NCBI GenBank assembly: GCA_024224815.1
Contig: JAAENC010000188.1
Coordinates: 23,120 to 87,119, forward strand
Direction of reading: 5' to 3'
DNA length: 64,000 nt
Origin: Chloroflexota bacterium
Lineage (GTDB): Bacteria > Chloroflexota > Anaerolineae > Anaerolineales > Villigracilaceae
Part shown: one piece after another, positions 43,332 through 52,511 of the stretch
Layout: each line of letters starts with the position of its first letter
Numbering within the stretch: position 1 is the stretch's first letter
Position numbers and translations under genes: made by a program
Notes under the pieces: model-generated
What the model saw: only the letters and a program-made list of their open reading frames with translations
Told to the model about the DNA's origin: nothing
The model's database searches: none

Positions 43332-43514
43332 GAGCTGTGCAAAGCAAGTAGCAAGCAAGGCTTAGGGAATTTGTAATTCCCTTTTTCTTTCTCTACAAAT
43401 AAATCGCGACTTCTATCCCTGAAAGAATACAAACCCAGAGAAAGCATCGCTTTTTATAGAAAGTAATATTTGCTATATGTGCCACGTGAAACTTAACTTA
43501 AGACCAAGTGAAAA

Positions 43515-43530
43515 TGTTTCACATGAAACA
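43515..43530. promoter_or_regulatory. Operator-like inverted repeat before the second SdpI-like gene
   Basis: TGTTTCA-ca-TGAAACA has perfect 7-bp arms and lies 13 bp before the ATG at 43544. A related GTGAAAC is found about 30 bp upstream. It differs from the CTAATTAG sites, so another regulator is likely. Confidence 0.45.
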
Positions 43531-43543
43531 AAAAGGAACTGAG

Positions 43544-44188
43544 ATGAACACAAAACTAACAACTATATTCTCTTCTCTGATAATTCTCGTGCTTTTTCTT
43601 TTAGGTGCTTTTTTCTACGATGCAATGCCCGAGCAAATGGCATCGCATTGGAATGCAAATGATGAAGTCGATGGGTATATGAATCGGTTTTGGGGTGTAT
43701 ATATGATGCCTCTAATATCTGTTTTTATTCTAATTCTCTTCTTCGTTCTTCCGAATATTGACCCATTAAAAGAAAATATCCTTGCCTTTCGGAAAGAGTT
43801 CAATCTCTTCATTTTCGTGATAATAATCTTTCTGGCATATATCTGGCTACTAACGCTGCTTTGGAATCTTGGCTACACCTCTTTCAAAATGGGTACAGCT
43901 ATCTTGCCCGCGCTTGGCTTTCTTTTTATCTTCATGGGTTATCTGATCCGTAAATCCAAACGAAATTGGTTCATCGGTATTCGCACACCATGGACTTTAA
44001 GCAGCGATACTGTCTGGGCAGAGATACATCGTATTGGTGGAGCATTATTCATGATCTCCGGTTTCTTTGCTATTCTGGGTGTTTTCTTCGACACTTATGG
44101 CCTATGGTTCACGCTAGTGCCTATACTCGGCTCCACTCTTTTTCTTTATATTTATTCCTATATTCTCTATCAACGCGAGGTAAAATGA
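43544..44188 (+). CDS. Second SdpI-like membrane protein
   Basis: The 214-residue protein parallels the previous one: MPEQMASHWNANDEVDGYMNR (DUF1648) and MGYLIRKSKRNWFIGIRTPWTLSSDTVWAEIHRIGGALFM (SdpI domain), about six helices. I take the ATG at 43544 with GGAACTGAG upstream. Its stop overlaps the start of the CPBP protease (ATGA). Confidence 0.88.
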   Translation: MNTKLTTIFSSLIILVLFLLGAFFYDAMPEQMASHWNANDEVDGYMNRFWGVYMMPLISVFILILFFVLPNIDPLKENILAFRKEFNLFIFVIIIFLAYIWLLTLLWNLGYTSFKMGTAILPALGFLFIFMGYLIRKSKRNWFIGIRTPWTLSSDTVWAEIHRIGGALFMISGFFAILGVFFDTYGLWFTLVPILGSTLFLYIYSYILYQREVK

Positions 44189-45090
44189 TGGACTCAAAAA
44201 GAATTTCCCAACTCGACTCTAAACCCTTATTCATCTTTCTCTCTCTTTCTTTTCTGATCGCCTGGCCCCTCTTTCTGGCGCCGATGGCTTTTACAGATAG
44301 AGATCTGCAGACGCAACAAATCATTAAAACTATCTTTTATGCGCTTGCCATGTGGGCTCCGGGGATTGCCGCAATCGTTGCGACAAAAGTCTCTGGCAGA
44401 TCTTTGGCTGATTTGAATCTAAAACGATTAGGATCGAAACGCTATTATATTTGGGCTTGGTTGCTCTTCCCGATCTTATCTCTGTTAACGGGCGTGGTGA
44501 CCGTTTTATTTGGCATCGCCGAATTTGATCCCGCTTTTTCAATGGCCAAGGAGGCTCTAGCATCTCTCCCCAATACATCTCCTCTAACGCCGACAATGAT
44601 TCTCGTCATCCAAATTTTTGCATCACTTAGCATTGCTCCACCATTGAATATGCTCTTTGCACTGGGCGAAGAGCTAGGTTGGCGTGGTTTTTTATTGCCA
44701 AAATTATTACCTCTTGGTCAATGGAAAGCCATTCTGATCAGCAATGTGATCTGGGGATTATGGCACGCGCCAGCAATTATTCAGGGATATAATTATCCTG
44801 GCTATCCCGTTGCTGGTATTTTTATGATGATTATTTTAACCCTTTTACTTGGCACTATTTTGAGTTGGTTATATCTCAATACCAATAGCCCCTGGGCTCC
44901 GGCTTTGGCGCACGGCTCTATCAATGCCGTTGCCAGCCTTCCTCTCATTTTTCTTGTGCCAGGTTTTGATATGGCTATTGGCGGAACGCTAGTCAGCGTA
45001 ATGGGGTGGATTCCCTTAGCCATTTTTGTGCTTTGGCTTAGTGCCACCAAACACGTTCCTGTTAATGCTGAGGTGCATATAAAAGGATAA
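44185..45090 (+). CDS. CPBP family intramembrane metalloprotease
   Basis: The 301-residue protein has about eight helices and the CPBP/Abi motifs: EELGWRGFLLPKL (EE-x3-R), a histidine in GLWHAPAII and a second in LAHGSINA. Members process prenylated proteins in eukaryotes; bacterial ones are often linked to bacteriocin immunity. It is translationally coupled to an SdpI-like gene, supporting an immunity role. Confidence 0.9.
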   Translation: MMDSKRISQLDSKPLFIFLSLSFLIAWPLFLAPMAFTDRDLQTQQIIKTIFYALAMWAPGIAAIVATKVSGRSLADLNLKRLGSKRYYIWAWLLFPILSLLTGVVTVLFGIAEFDPAFSMAKEALASLPNTSPLTPTMILVIQIFASLSIAPPLNMLFALGEELGWRGFLLPKLLPLGQWKAILISNVIWGLWHAPAIIQGYNYPGYPVAGIFMMIILTLLLGTILSWLYLNTNSPWAPALAHGSINAVASLPLIFLVPGFDMAIGGTLVSVMGWIPLAIFVLWLSATKHVPVNAEVHIKG

Positions 45091-45178
45091 GAAAATTTAA
45101 ACGGGAGCAAGTAGAAAACAAGAGCGAAGCAATTTCCTTTGAAATCACCAGAACAAATGTTCTGTGCTAAATTGGGGG

Positions 45179-45207
45179 TTGTCCTTTTTCTCGATTTTGG
45201 CTAGACT
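45179..45207 (+). promoter_or_regulatory. Promoter of the GAF histidine kinase, leaderless type
   Basis: TTGTCC and TAGACT are separated by 17 nt and the -10 box ends 7 nt before the ATG at 45215. Confidence 0.5.
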
Positions 45208-45214
45208 AAATATC

Positions 45215-46474
45215 ATGCTTGGAACCGGCCCCCTTGAATCATCCCCTGACCTAAAAGAGACAGTTGCGCGTTTGCGACGATTAGTTGATTTGGGCACAAC
45301 TCTTAACTCGACTCTTAATCTGAATGATTTGCTTAAATTAATTATTCAGACAGCAGCCGATGTTTTAGAGTGCGAAGCCACTTCTATTTTGCTATATAAT
45401 GAACAAAGAAGTAGGTTGTTTTTTGCCGCAGCAACGGGGGAAGATGTAGATAAATTATCGGAAATCCCTGTTCCAATTGACAATAGTATAGCGGGGACAA
45501 TTTTTAGTACCGGGGAGCCTCTTATTTTGAATGCGATAGAGGGGGACCCTCGCCATAACGCGCAAGCATCTGAGCATGTTGGCTTCCGAACAGAATCTCT
45601 TTTGGGCGTTCCTTTACGCATTCGTGATAAGACGATTGGGGTTTTAGAAGCACTGAATAAAAAAGTTGGTCCCTTTTCTGACGCGGATAAAAATTTATTG
45701 ATTGTCGTTGCCTCTCATGCTGCTGTAGCGATTCATAATGCCCAGTTGGTGAAAGCGCTGAAACAAGCTTATGAGGATGTTACCAAGGCAGATCAACTAA
45801 AAAGTAATTTCCTGGCTCTTGCATCACATGAACTGCGCACCCCTTTAGGTATTATTATTGGTTATGCTACTTTTTTGAGAGAAGAGTCTGAGGGGCAAAA
45901 CTCTGAACATGCAGAGCAGGTTTTAAATGCTGCTATGCAGATGCGCACGCTTCTTGAAGATATGAATAATTTGACAATGCTTGAGGCTGAGACATCTTCG
46001 GTGGTTATCAACAAAGTCCTTCTTCAGGATGTTTTAGAGGCGGTGGCTGATGAAGTCGAAGAATTAGCACAAATCAAAAGACAAATAATCACCTTTGAAT
46101 TTCCAGAAGAGCCGCTTAATATGCTCCTTGATGAAAAGAAATTTAAAACAGCTGTAGTAAATCTTTTTCATAATGCGATACGTTTTTCCCCCGAAAAAGG
46201 AAAGATCGTTGTTGGTGCTGAACGAGAAAAAGAAAATATTCTTGTTTGGGTTAAAGATTATGGGATAGGAATTCCTAAAAAAGAGCTTGAAGATATTTTT
46301 GAGAAATTCTATCAAGTTGAGGCGCCCAATGTTCGTCGCTATGGGGGAATGGGGATTGGGCTTACAATCGCTCAAGGCTTGATCAAAGAGCAAGGCGGGC
46401 AACTTTGGGCAGAGAGTGGAGGCGAAGGAAAAGGGGCGGTATTTAAGCTTACTCTGCCATTTAAGGCGGCATAG
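45215..46474 (+). CDS. GAF-domain histidine kinase
   Basis: The 419-residue soluble protein has a GAF domain (about 30-180: ADVLECEATSILLYNEQRSRLFF, ESLLGVPLRIRDKTIGVLEALNK), then HisKA with His205 in ALASHELRTPLG and a HATPase domain (NLFHNAIRFSPEKG; RRYGGMGIGLTIAQGLIKEQGG). No membrane segment is present, so it senses a cytoplasmic signal or binds a partner. No response regulator is adjacent. The start follows the leaderless promoter rather than an in-frame start 51 bp upstream. Confidence 0.92.
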   Translation: MLGTGPLESSPDLKETVARLRRLVDLGTTLNSTLNLNDLLKLIIQTAADVLECEATSILLYNEQRSRLFFAAATGEDVDKLSEIPVPIDNSIAGTIFSTGEPLILNAIEGDPRHNAQASEHVGFRTESLLGVPLRIRDKTIGVLEALNKKVGPFSDADKNLLIVVASHAAVAIHNAQLVKALKQAYEDVTKADQLKSNFLALASHELRTPLGIIIGYATFLREESEGQNSEHAEQVLNAAMQMRTLLEDMNNLTMLEAETSSVVINKVLLQDVLEAVADEVEELAQIKRQIITFEFPEEPLNMLLDEKKFKTAVVNLFHNAIRFSPEKGKIVVGAEREKENILVWVKDYGIGIPKKELEDIFEKFYQVEAPNVRRYGGMGIGLTIAQGLIKEQGGQLWAESGGEGKGAVFKLTLPFKAA

Positions 46475-46488
46475 TTGGGCCCGTTTTC

Positions 46489-48807
46489 TTAGTTTCCTTC
46501 CAAAAATGCGACAGCTCGTCCTTGTTCATCATCCATAACAAGAGAGATATGGTGATTTTCGCGGATATCGTTTACGGCAATTAATCTCAGAGATTTCAAT
46601 AATTTATCTTCTGTGTTGATTTTTTCAGCCAGTCTATTGGGGGTATCGTAGAAGAAGGCCCTGTTAAAAATAGCATCTTCATCATCGAGATAGATCGCAA
46701 GAGGGTAGATTTGCGCTTCCATCAGATCTTGAAAGAAGTGAGTGCCAAAAGAGGGTTCTGGAGCACTCCCAACTCCCTTGCCTGATAGCTCAATTAAAGC
46801 TCGAGTGTTATAGATATCTGCGTAGCTGATATGCACGCCCAAATCAGGAGAGGATGTTCCCCAACGCCCTGGGCCAACAGCGATGTAATTCTCATCCTCC
46901 AATGCTGCGTTAAGGTGACCGATCGCTCTTTCCAATTTATTGCGTTCTGATTGCGACTCTATATTGAAATATCCTTCTGGTGGGACAAAAAGGATATATT
47001 GGATATTCTCGACACTGCCGCGAGGCACCATTCGTTTTGTTGAGAAGAGAATATTTTCTTTTTCTATCTTGTCAGGAAGGCGAATTTCATCTTCTTCGAG
47101 AATGTGACTTTGGGGGCGACATTGAAGAAGCGTAATCTCTACGGTTGGCTGTAAAGCGCGAGGGTCAATAACTTTTATTGAGAATTCTATATCTACCGGA
47201 GCTTTGTATTGCTTCTCGAGAAGTTGCAGAATAACCTTCATTTCCTCGGCAAAATTTGTGCGGCGCAAGAGCTCGTCAAAGGTGATCACTAGTTTTTCTA
47301 TATCTATCAGATTGGTGTGTATTGTAGATAGATATCCTTCATCTGCATCTTGGGCTATGTAGCGCAGTGGAGGGTAGCGTGAGGAAATAATATCTTTGAT
47401 GGGAACCGTGGTGAGACGATTGGATTTAAGGTCTATTGCATCGAGATATTGTTGAGAGTATCGTTGAAGCGCCTTAATATTGTCTGCGGGGTGCAATAAT
47501 GGGCGACTGAGCGCAACCAAACGAGGGTAATCGTTACCTGTTTGGTCAACGGCACGGGTTCCCATACCCCAAACAAGACGCAAAAAACCATCATCGCGTT
47601 TGATGTCTGCTGACCAACGGTATAAATTTCGACTAAAACCAACGCCTGCTCCGTGTGGGAAGTAATAATCTCCAAATTTTTCACCCTCAACAAATTGGAT
47701 CAAAATAGCAATACGCTCGTCGTAATCGATCAAAGCGGTTTGTTGACGATAGATGATAGGCTCTGCTCTGAGTGCGCTAGCATAAACGCGTGCAATAGCA
47801 TCTGTGAGTGCGCTAAGATTTTCTTCTACCTCTCCCTGATTTGGACAAAAGTAGCTTTCATATTTCCCTGCAAAAGAAGCACCAAAATTATCCTCTAATA
47901 AACTAGACGAGCGAACAATAAGAGGCTTTTTCTTTGCTTTTTCAACAAGTGCGCGGAGTTTCTCTACAATTTCTTCTGGGAATTTGGCTGCGCGAAAATC
48001 TTTTTCTAATTCAGGATGCTCGGCTCTTATTTGTTCTTCAGGCTTGTACTTTTGATCGGACCACCGCATAAGCCCGTTATTTTCCATTACATCGTACATT
48101 ACATTTGAGCCGAGATAATAGGAATTGGGAATACGGACATGTTCCTTGATTGCATCTGGTGCTGCTTCTTCGAGAATGCGGGCTGCAAGGAGTAAGCCAG
48201 CAGCTTTTCCTCCGATCTTTCCCTCTCCTATTCTCCTATCACGAATTTTTTTCAAATCTGATATTTGAAACCATTTTTTAGCGATCTTAATATAGGCAAG
48301 CTGATCGCTAATAAGCGTGCGGATTAGGACTACTTTGATATCTTGAAGACGTGCTTCCAGATGTTTTCTTTCTTCGGGGGGTAATTTTTCGATTGCCTTA
48401 GCCTGGTCGAAGATCATCTCTTGCGGTGCAAGCTCAGGATTAAAGGTAACTAAATCGGGCTCTCCTCCTCCACGCTCTGCGAGCGTTGAGATAATTATTT
48501 CCTCAAGAAACTCATAAGGAAAGTTATAGGCAAAATAAAAATCTGTCAGGGAATCCCGCACACGAGAGAGACGTAATTCCCAAATTTCAAAGGATTCTTC
48601 TCCAAAGGGATCTTGAATCCCCTCACGCATTTGAGAGCGAACGGCTTTTTTTCGCGCTTCAGAGTTAAAAGCCTCTCGAGCAATAATGCCTCGCTTGAAA
48701 AGCTCCTTCCGCATCCGTGCTCGAATGCGACTGCTCAATACCGGATATTGGTTAAGGGTTAGATAGATATTTAGAATGCGGTCAGAAGAAGGAGCTGCTA
48801 AGGTCAT
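46489..48807 (-). CDS. PEP/pyruvate-dikinase-like ATP-binding protein without the swivelling histidine domain
   Basis: Residues about 210-420 match the ATP-grasp N-terminal domain of PEP synthase/pyruvate phosphate dikinase (EGKIGGKAAGLLLAARIL, KKPLIVRSSSLLEDNFGASFAGKYESYF). The central phosphohistidine domain and the C-terminal PEP-binding barrel are not seen. Instead there is an N-terminal helical region and a long C-terminal region (VGPGRWGTSSPDLGVHISYADI). It is thus not a complete PEP synthase; the acceptor is unknown. The 772-residue form starting at 48807 has GGAAG upstream, and a longer reading runs into the dnaN terminator. Confidence 0.85.
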   Translation of the reverse strand: MTLAAPSSDRILNIYLTLNQYPVLSSRIRARMRKELFKRGIIAREAFNSEARKKAVRSQMREGIQDPFGEESFEIWELRLSRVRDSLTDFYFAYNFPYEFLEEIIISTLAERGGGEPDLVTFNPELAPQEMIFDQAKAIEKLPPEERKHLEARLQDIKVVLIRTLISDQLAYIKIAKKWFQISDLKKIRDRRIGEGKIGGKAAGLLLAARILEEAAPDAIKEHVRIPNSYYLGSNVMYDVMENNGLMRWSDQKYKPEEQIRAEHPELEKDFRAAKFPEEIVEKLRALVEKAKKKPLIVRSSSLLEDNFGASFAGKYESYFCPNQGEVEENLSALTDAIARVYASALRAEPIIYRQQTALIDYDERIAILIQFVEGEKFGDYYFPHGAGVGFSRNLYRWSADIKRDDGFLRLVWGMGTRAVDQTGNDYPRLVALSRPLLHPADNIKALQRYSQQYLDAIDLKSNRLTTVPIKDIISSRYPPLRYIAQDADEGYLSTIHTNLIDIEKLVITFDELLRRTNFAEEMKVILQLLEKQYKAPVDIEFSIKVIDPRALQPTVEITLLQCRPQSHILEEDEIRLPDKIEKENILFSTKRMVPRGSVENIQYILFVPPEGYFNIESQSERNKLERAIGHLNAALEDENYIAVGPGRWGTSSPDLGVHISYADIYNTRALIELSGKGVGSAPEPSFGTHFFQDLMEAQIYPLAIYLDDEDAIFNRAFFYDTPNRLAEKINTEDKLLKSLRLIAVNDIRENHHISLVMDDEQGRAVAFLEGN

Positions 48808-48845
48808 AGTTGTCTTCCAGCAATATGGGAAAATAATTGAAAGAT

Positions 48846-48878
48846 ACAAAAAGTGTCAGGGGAAAAGCCCTGACACTT
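48846..48878 (-). terminator. Terminator of dnaN
   Basis: AAAGTGTCAGGG and its complement form a 12-bp stem followed by T-residues on the minus strand. Confidence 0.85.
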
Positions 48879-48909
48879 TGAATATAAAACTTGAACGTAC
48901 AAAGGATAA

Positions 48910-50043
48910 CTACCCTAAGTGCATAGGCATGATGACATGTGTAAAGTCATCATCTCCAACCGGGCGTATAACACCTGGTGCATTTGGTGCAGATGTCTCT
49001 ATAGCCACATTTGGCGTTTTAATAATTTCCAATACTTCGCGCAGGAATTTGACATTGAACGCGATCAATAAACCGATCCCGTCTACAGTTGCTTCAACGA
49101 TGGTCTCGTTAGAGCCGGTTTCTTCTGATTGGGCAGAAATTTCTACTTCACTCGGCTCCATATCGCTTGCTGGTGCTTTAATATCAAGGCGGGCAACATT
49201 TGTACCTTCACGAGCAAAAATCTCGGCTTGTTTACAGGCTTTTAGCAAAGCCGCTGTTGAAACCAGTGTGCGAGATTTATGTGAACGGGGGATAATTTGT
49301 TCGTAATCAGGGAAAGCGCCATCAATTAGTTGAGAAACCAATTCAGCATCTTTTACGCGGAAAATAACTTGCCCACGTCCTTTGGGTACAAGCATCGAAA
49401 TTGATTCGTTACCATCGCTTGCGATACGGGATAATTCAGTCAATGCGCGGGCGGGAATAATGGCATTAATTGCTTCTTCTAAAGGTGCAGACAATGTTGC
49501 TTTACGAACGGACAAACGGAATCCGTCAGCAGAGGCCATCGTAATCTGGTCACCTACTGCGGTTAGTAAAACGCCCATCAAAACAGGGCGTGCTTCGTCT
49601 GTAGAAGCGGCAAAAGCCACTTGCTGGATCATTTCTTTGAAATCGACCACATTGAGCTGCATTACCCCATCCATATCTGGTGGAGCAAGCGGGGGGAATT
49701 CATCTGCGTCAATGCCTCTAATATCGTTGGTAGATGCCCCACTACGGATATTCATTGTTTGCGTTTCGCTATTGAGGTTGAGTAAAACCTGGTCTCCGGG
49801 CAAAGTATTTACTAGGTCAGAAAAGGTACGTGAAGGAATTGTTGTAGCACCTTCGTTTTCTACTTTGGCTGGGATCCACGCCGTGATGCCTAACTCAAGA
49901 TTCGTTGCCGAAAGACGCAAACGACCTTCGTCTGTGGCGATCAGTATATTAGCTAAAACAGGAAGTGTGCTACGGGGAGAAACTGCACGGGAAACGATGC
50001 TCAATCCGCGAGATAAGTTTTCTTGAAGGACGGTTACTTTCAT
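48910..50043 (-). CDS. dnaN: DNA polymerase III sliding clamp (beta subunit)
   Basis: The 377-residue protein has the three-domain clamp pattern (MKVTVLQENLSRGLSIVSRAVSPRSTLPVLANILI; VAFAASTDEARPVLMGVLL; DDDFTHVIMPMHLG at the C-terminus). It tethers polymerase to DNA. In many bacteria dnaN lies between dnaA and recF next to oriC; here dnaA is absent and recF is on the opposite strand with def between. Confidence 0.97.
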   Translation of the reverse strand: MKVTVLQENLSRGLSIVSRAVSPRSTLPVLANILIATDEGRLRLSATNLELGITAWIPAKVENEGATTIPSRTFSDLVNTLPGDQVLLNLNSETQTMNIRSGASTNDIRGIDADEFPPLAPPDMDGVMQLNVVDFKEMIQQVAFAASTDEARPVLMGVLLTAVGDQITMASADGFRLSVRKATLSAPLEEAINAIIPARALTELSRIASDGNESISMLVPKGRGQVIFRVKDAELVSQLIDGAFPDYEQIIPRSHKSRTLVSTAALLKACKQAEIFAREGTNVARLDIKAPASDMEPSEVEISAQSEETGSNETIVEATVDGIGLLIAFNVKFLREVLEIIKTPNVAIETSAPNAPGVIRPVGDDDFTHVIMPMHLG

Positions 50044-50177
50044 GCCTGACCTCTTTAATTGATGCTAGAAATGAATTTTAAAAAGTATATCATTAAAAAA
50101 CTTGTCTCATCTCTGCCCTTCTTCCTAAAATCGGGTAAAATCGCTGTGTTGAAAATAATCCTATAGAACATATTTCT

Positions 50178-50234
50178 GTTGCTAATGCTCTGCGTTAGCA
50201 GTCAGGGAAAAGTTACAACGCAGAGCGTTGCAAC
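50178..50234. repeat. Intergenic inverted repeat related to the 27.6-kb copy
   Basis: GTTGC-TAAT-GCTCTGCGTT and the complement of GTTGC-AAC-GCTCTGCGTT face each other across 20 nt, in the 218-bp gap between divergent dnaN and def. The core matches the repeat at 27612-27660. No other feature is seen in the gap. Confidence 0.75.
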
Positions 50235-50261
50235 GAGATCGCTCTAATTAAAGGTGTAAGA

Positions 50262-50765
50262 ATGGCTCTCAGAAAAATAGTCACCGTGCCAAACGATGTC
50301 TTAAGAAAAAAAACAAAAAAAATAAAAGTATTTGACGATAATCTCCGCACGCTGATTGACGACATGGTAGAAACCATGCAAGACGCACCCGGCGTTGGGC
50401 TTGCTGCCCCCCAAATAGGCATTCTCGAGCAAGTAATCGTGATCGAATTTGGCGACGAGGAAGATGAAGAAGCGCCATCGAAACTATATACCGTTGTTAA
50501 CCCCGAAATCACACGCATGTCCAGTGAAAAAGTAATGGGCATAGAAGGCTGTCTTTCCATCCCTGGCATCGTTGGCGATGTAGAACGCTCCACATCCATT
50601 GTCGTTAAGGGGCAAAACCGGAATGGGCAAAGTGTAAAATATAAGCTCAAGGGTTGGGTAGCGCGCATTTTCCAACACGAAATCGATCACTTATCGGGCA
50701 TTCTTTTCACAGACTTGGCTGAAAGCATTTGGCAGCCAACAGAAGAGAACGAAGATGATGTCTAG
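50262..50765 (+). CDS. def: Peptide deformylase
   Basis: It removes the N-formyl group from nascent proteins. The three motifs are present: GVGLAAPQIG, EGCLSIPG (metal ligand Cys) and HEIDHLSG (two His and the catalytic Glu). Length 167 residues is typical. It lies divergent from dnaN and upstream of recF. Confidence 0.97.
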   Translation: MALRKIVTVPNDVLRKKTKKIKVFDDNLRTLIDDMVETMQDAPGVGLAAPQIGILEQVIVIEFGDEEDEEAPSKLYTVVNPEITRMSSEKVMGIEGCLSIPGIVGDVERSTSIVVKGQNRNGQSVKYKLKGWVARIFQHEIDHLSGILFTDLAESIWQPTEENEDDV

Positions 50766-50873
50766 CAAAGATATGCCTCTGCGAGGAGCATGTATTTGCG
50801 ACGCGGCAGTCTCCTGTTTTGTGAAGGAGATTGCTTCGGCGAAAAACTGCCTCGCAAAGACATTTTCCGATAA

Positions 50874-52076
50874 ATGCACCTAACCCACCTCTCCCTCACT
50901 AACTTCCGCAATTTTAGTCGCCTCGATATAGACCTCCCCAAAGAGTCTGTTTTATTAGTTGGCGATAACGCGCAGGGGAAAACCAGCGTCCTCGAAGCCA
51001 TCTATTTTATGGCAGCTTTTACCTCCTTCCAGACGCATACTGACAGGCAATTGGTCAATTTTATTGCAGCACGCAGCAAAGAATTAACAGTCGGGCGCAT
51101 TGTTGCCGATTTTAAAAGCAAAGGGACACATAATCGTCTTGAAGCGCGGTTGATTCTTGAGCCCTTTGGCGTTAACGGAAAACGCCTACGCAAAGAGATT
51201 TTATTAAACGGTGTCAAGCGACAAATAAGTGAGGCTGTCGGTCATCTTAACGCGGTGCTTTTTGTCCCGCAGATGTCCCAGATCATCGAAGGCAGCCCTC
51301 GTGAACGTCGTCGTTATCTTAACCAGACGCTTTCTCAAATTATTCCCGCTTATGCGCGCACGCTGAGCGAATATTCTCAGGCAATTACGCAGCGAAATGC
51401 CCTACTCAAGCAGCTCGGCGAGCGCGGCGGTGACCCAAATCAGCTTGCTTATTGGGATGAAACGGCCGTAGACCGCGGCGCGCGGCTGATTTTTTGGCGA
51501 ATTCAAGCCATCCAGGAATTAGAAACGCTGGCCGCCCGCGTTCACCATGAGTTGACACATAGCGCAGAAATATTGCGACTGAATTATCAGCCCGCTTATG
51601 ATCCGCTCCCCAAACCTGAAAATCAATTTGCCTTAAAGATGGATACCGCGCCGGATCGCTCTGGATTTGAACTTGATTCCATTAAAAAAGGATTTGCCGA
51701 ACGACTAACAGCTCTCCGCCAAGAAGAGATTGCTCGCGGCGTAACAACCATTGGCCCCCATCGTGATGAACTCCGTTTTCTAGCCAACGGAATAGATTTA
51801 GGCGATTATGGTTCGCGCGGACAAATGCGCACAGCCCTGCTCTCGCTCAAACTCGCTGAAGTAGATTGGATGAAAAACCGCTCCGGCGAATGGCCCCTGA
51901 TCCTGCTCGATGAAGTCATGGCAGAACTAGACCCACAACGCAGGCGCGATTTGTTGAAATACTTAGACAAAAGCGAACAAACCCTGCTCACCACAACTGA
52001 CTTGGCTCTTTTTAACGAAGAATTTACCGAGCAAGCGACTCTTTGGAAAGTGGAGAAGGGGACGGTTTCCAAGTAG
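50874..52076 (+). CDS. recF: DNA recombination/repair protein RecF
   Basis: RecF loads RecA at gaps with RecO and RecR. The 400-residue SMC-like ATPase begins HLTHLSLTNFRNFSRLDIDL, has Walker A GDNAQGKTS, the signature SRGQMRTALLSLKLAEV and Walker B LILLDEVMAELD. Its stop codon lies inside an inverted repeat. The 108-bp gap after def holds repeat-like sequence and no gene. Confidence 0.97.
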   Translation: MHLTHLSLTNFRNFSRLDIDLPKESVLLVGDNAQGKTSVLEAIYFMAAFTSFQTHTDRQLVNFIAARSKELTVGRIVADFKSKGTHNRLEARLILEPFGVNGKRLRKEILLNGVKRQISEAVGHLNAVLFVPQMSQIIEGSPRERRRYLNQTLSQIIPAYARTLSEYSQAITQRNALLKQLGERGGDPNQLAYWDETAVDRGARLIFWRIQAIQELETLAARVHHELTHSAEILRLNYQPAYDPLPKPENQFALKMDTAPDRSGFELDSIKKGFAERLTALRQEEIARGVTTIGPHRDELRFLANGIDLGDYGSRGQMRTALLSLKLAEVDWMKNRSGEWPLILLDEVMAELDPQRRRDLLKYLDKSEQTLLTTTDLALFNEEFTEQATLWKVEKGTVSK

Positions 52077-52138
52077 GTCACGTTTTTAACGTGACTTATT
52101 TGGCTGGATGAGAGAGTCACGCTAGAAGCGTGACCTAC
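52073..52138. repeat. Paired GTCACG inverted repeats overlapping the recF stop
   Basis: Outer arms GTAGGTCACG and CGTGACCTAC enclose two hairpins: GTCACG-CGTGAC (52077-52095) and GTCACG-CGTGAC (52116-52134). The unit is symmetric like a small mobile or REP-type element and could end the recF transcript, but it lacks a T-run. Confidence 0.7.
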
Positions 52139-52155
52139 CAGGAATAGGAGAAAAT

Positions 52156-52509
52156 ATGCCCGTAAAAAAATTTTCAGATGTAGAAGCAACAGAGATCAAA
52201 GCAGCGAAAGACACGACTATCCAAGTTTTAATTGCACCGGATGAAGCCCCGCATTTTGCGATGCGCCGGATTGTGATGCAGCCGGGCGGTTCAATGCCTG
52301 TGCACACAAATACCGTTGAGCATGAGCAAATTGTTTTGGGTGGGCGTGCCAGAGTTGGGCTTGGTGATCAAATTTATGAAGTAGAAAAAGATGATGTTCT
52401 TTTTATCCCCGCTGGGCAACCCCATTTTTACGAAACGATAGGCGACGAAGCTTTTGAATTTTTGTGCTCTGTGCCGAATAAGCCTGACAAGATAGAGATC
52501 GTAGAATAG
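52156..52509 (+). CDS. Single-domain cupin protein
   Basis: The 117-residue protein has the two cupin motifs: PGGSMPVHTNTVEHEQIVLGGRARVGL and VLFIPAGQPHFYE, with histidines for one metal. Function cannot be narrowed; small cupins bind metal and many small molecules. AGGAG precedes the ATG. Confidence 0.85.
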   Translation: MPVKKFSDVEATEIKAAKDTTIQVLIAPDEAPHFAMRRIVMQPGGSMPVHTNTVEHEQIVLGGRARVGLGDQIYEVEKDDVLFIPAGQPHFYETIGDEAFEFLCSVPNKPDKIEIVE

Positions 52510-52511
52510 AT

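Noticed and set aside
43966-44184. N-terminal extension of the CPBP protease
   Set aside because: It lies wholly inside the upstream SdpI-like gene in another frame; the ATGA overlap at 44185 is the natural start.
45346-45621. Antisense frame within the GAF kinase
   Set aside because: Shadow of the kinase; no start signal and no family.
48910-52076. oriC next to dnaN/recF
   Set aside because: The dnaN-def gap of 218 bp contains an inverted repeat but no TTATCCACA boxes, unlike the region at 12.1-12.5 kb.
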